Source of the DNA: Deltaproteobacteria bacterium
Lineage (GTDB): Bacteria; Desulfobacterota; DSM-4660; Desulfatiglandales; B25-G16
Direction: 5' to 3'
Length of the DNA stretch: 5,240 bases
Assembly (NCBI GenBank): GCA_019308645.1
Contig: JAFDHR010000189.1
Location: 1 to 5,240 of the forward strand
Shown here piece by piece: positions 5,092 to 5,240 of the stretch. The notes below the pieces were generated by a model. The model saw only the letters and a program-made list of their open reading frames with translations. It was not told the DNA's origin and searched no databases. Numbering within the stretch: the stretch's first letter is position 1; each line of letters opens with the position of its first letter. Both the position numbers and the translations under genes were made by a program.

Positions 5092-5240
5092 AAAAAACCT
5101 ATAATAAATAATAATTCTATACTCTTGCTAATCTTCTACAGTAAATCGGCCACAGAAAAATGAAAGCTTTGGTATATGCGGGTTTCCGAAGGTCAATCTT
5201 TAAAATGAGCCATTTGGTAGTGCCATAGAAATCTGCATTT

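Larger units (their letters stand above)
4951..5240. other. 290-base region without a convincing gene
   Basis: After the kinase stop this A+T-rich stretch holds the second 16-mer repeat and the two hairpins, then about 150 bases with no supported gene. A TATAAT at 5100-5105 has no good -35 partner. A 22-codon frame at 5160-5228 starts MKALVYAG without a ribosome binding site. A minus-strand frame is open from the window edge (5239) to TAG at 5117-5119, 40 residues with no recognisable motif. It could be the end of a gene entering from the right, but length alone does not support it. Confidence 0.6.

Noticed and set aside
5160..5228. A 22-codon + strand frame starting MKALVYAG, like the beginning of zinc alcohol dehydrogenases.
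   Set aside because: The similarity covers about seven residues only, there is no ribosome binding site, and neither this nor neighbouring frames continue the family pattern.
5117..5239. A minus-strand open frame running in from the right edge (ends RRLARV, then TAG).
   Set aside because: Forty codons without a stop is not significant, and no family motif is recognisable; it might be a gene end but cannot be supported from this window.

Overview
The window looks like chromosomal DNA of an anaerobic or facultatively anaerobic bacterium of moderate to low G+C content. Three full-length genes and one small gene lie on the + strand, separated by gaps that carry repeats. The closest matches I can recall, from memory and not from a search, are Desulfobacterota-type genomes, with Nitrospirota, anammox Planctomycetota and similar uncultured lineages also possible. 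The reasons are a stand-alone MrpD/NuoL-type antiporter subunit with a small partner protein, a cytoplasmic PAS histidine kinase with an N-terminal Rossmann domain, and dispersed repeats built on CAGCCAC plus CACAAA/CACGAA units. No rRNA, tRNA, CRISPR array or transposase is visible, so the lineage stays tentative.

Region by region. (a) 9-1974 is a two-gene membrane unit. A 69-residue two-helix protein overlaps by 8 bp a 587-residue proton-antiporter-type subunit (Proton_antipo_M family), which keeps the buried Glu and Lys residues expected for ion translocation. (b) 1975-2250 contains an element of about 229 bp bounded by imperfect inverted repeats (1986-2019 and 2181-2214). Inside it is a 58-codon open frame whose last ~40 residues resemble the C-terminus of GxxExxY (PDDEXK_3) proteins; the catalytic N-terminal part is missing. 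A small palindrome sits upstream of the retained part. (c) 2251-3096 encodes a tandem universal stress protein in which only the second domain keeps the ATP-binding glycine motif. (d) 3097-3258 is a leader region with repeated TCAGGA-type motifs and a possible 11-codon leader peptide. (e) 3259-4950 encodes a soluble Rossmann-PAS-HisKA-HATPase_c kinase with all catalytic boxes. (f) 4951-5240 has no convincing gene; it holds another copy of the 16-mer repeat and two perfect hairpins.

How the genes may fit together (inference): an ion-translocating membrane module, a nucleotide-binding stress protein and a kinase that may sense a dinucleotide or redox state would suit energy-status or stress adaptation. 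The gaps between them are large and hold repeats, so a single operon is not demonstrated beyond the coupled first pair. The points most worth a second look are the inverted-repeat unit with the GxxExxY remnant, the Rossmann-kinase fusion and the small protein coupled to the antiporter subunit.
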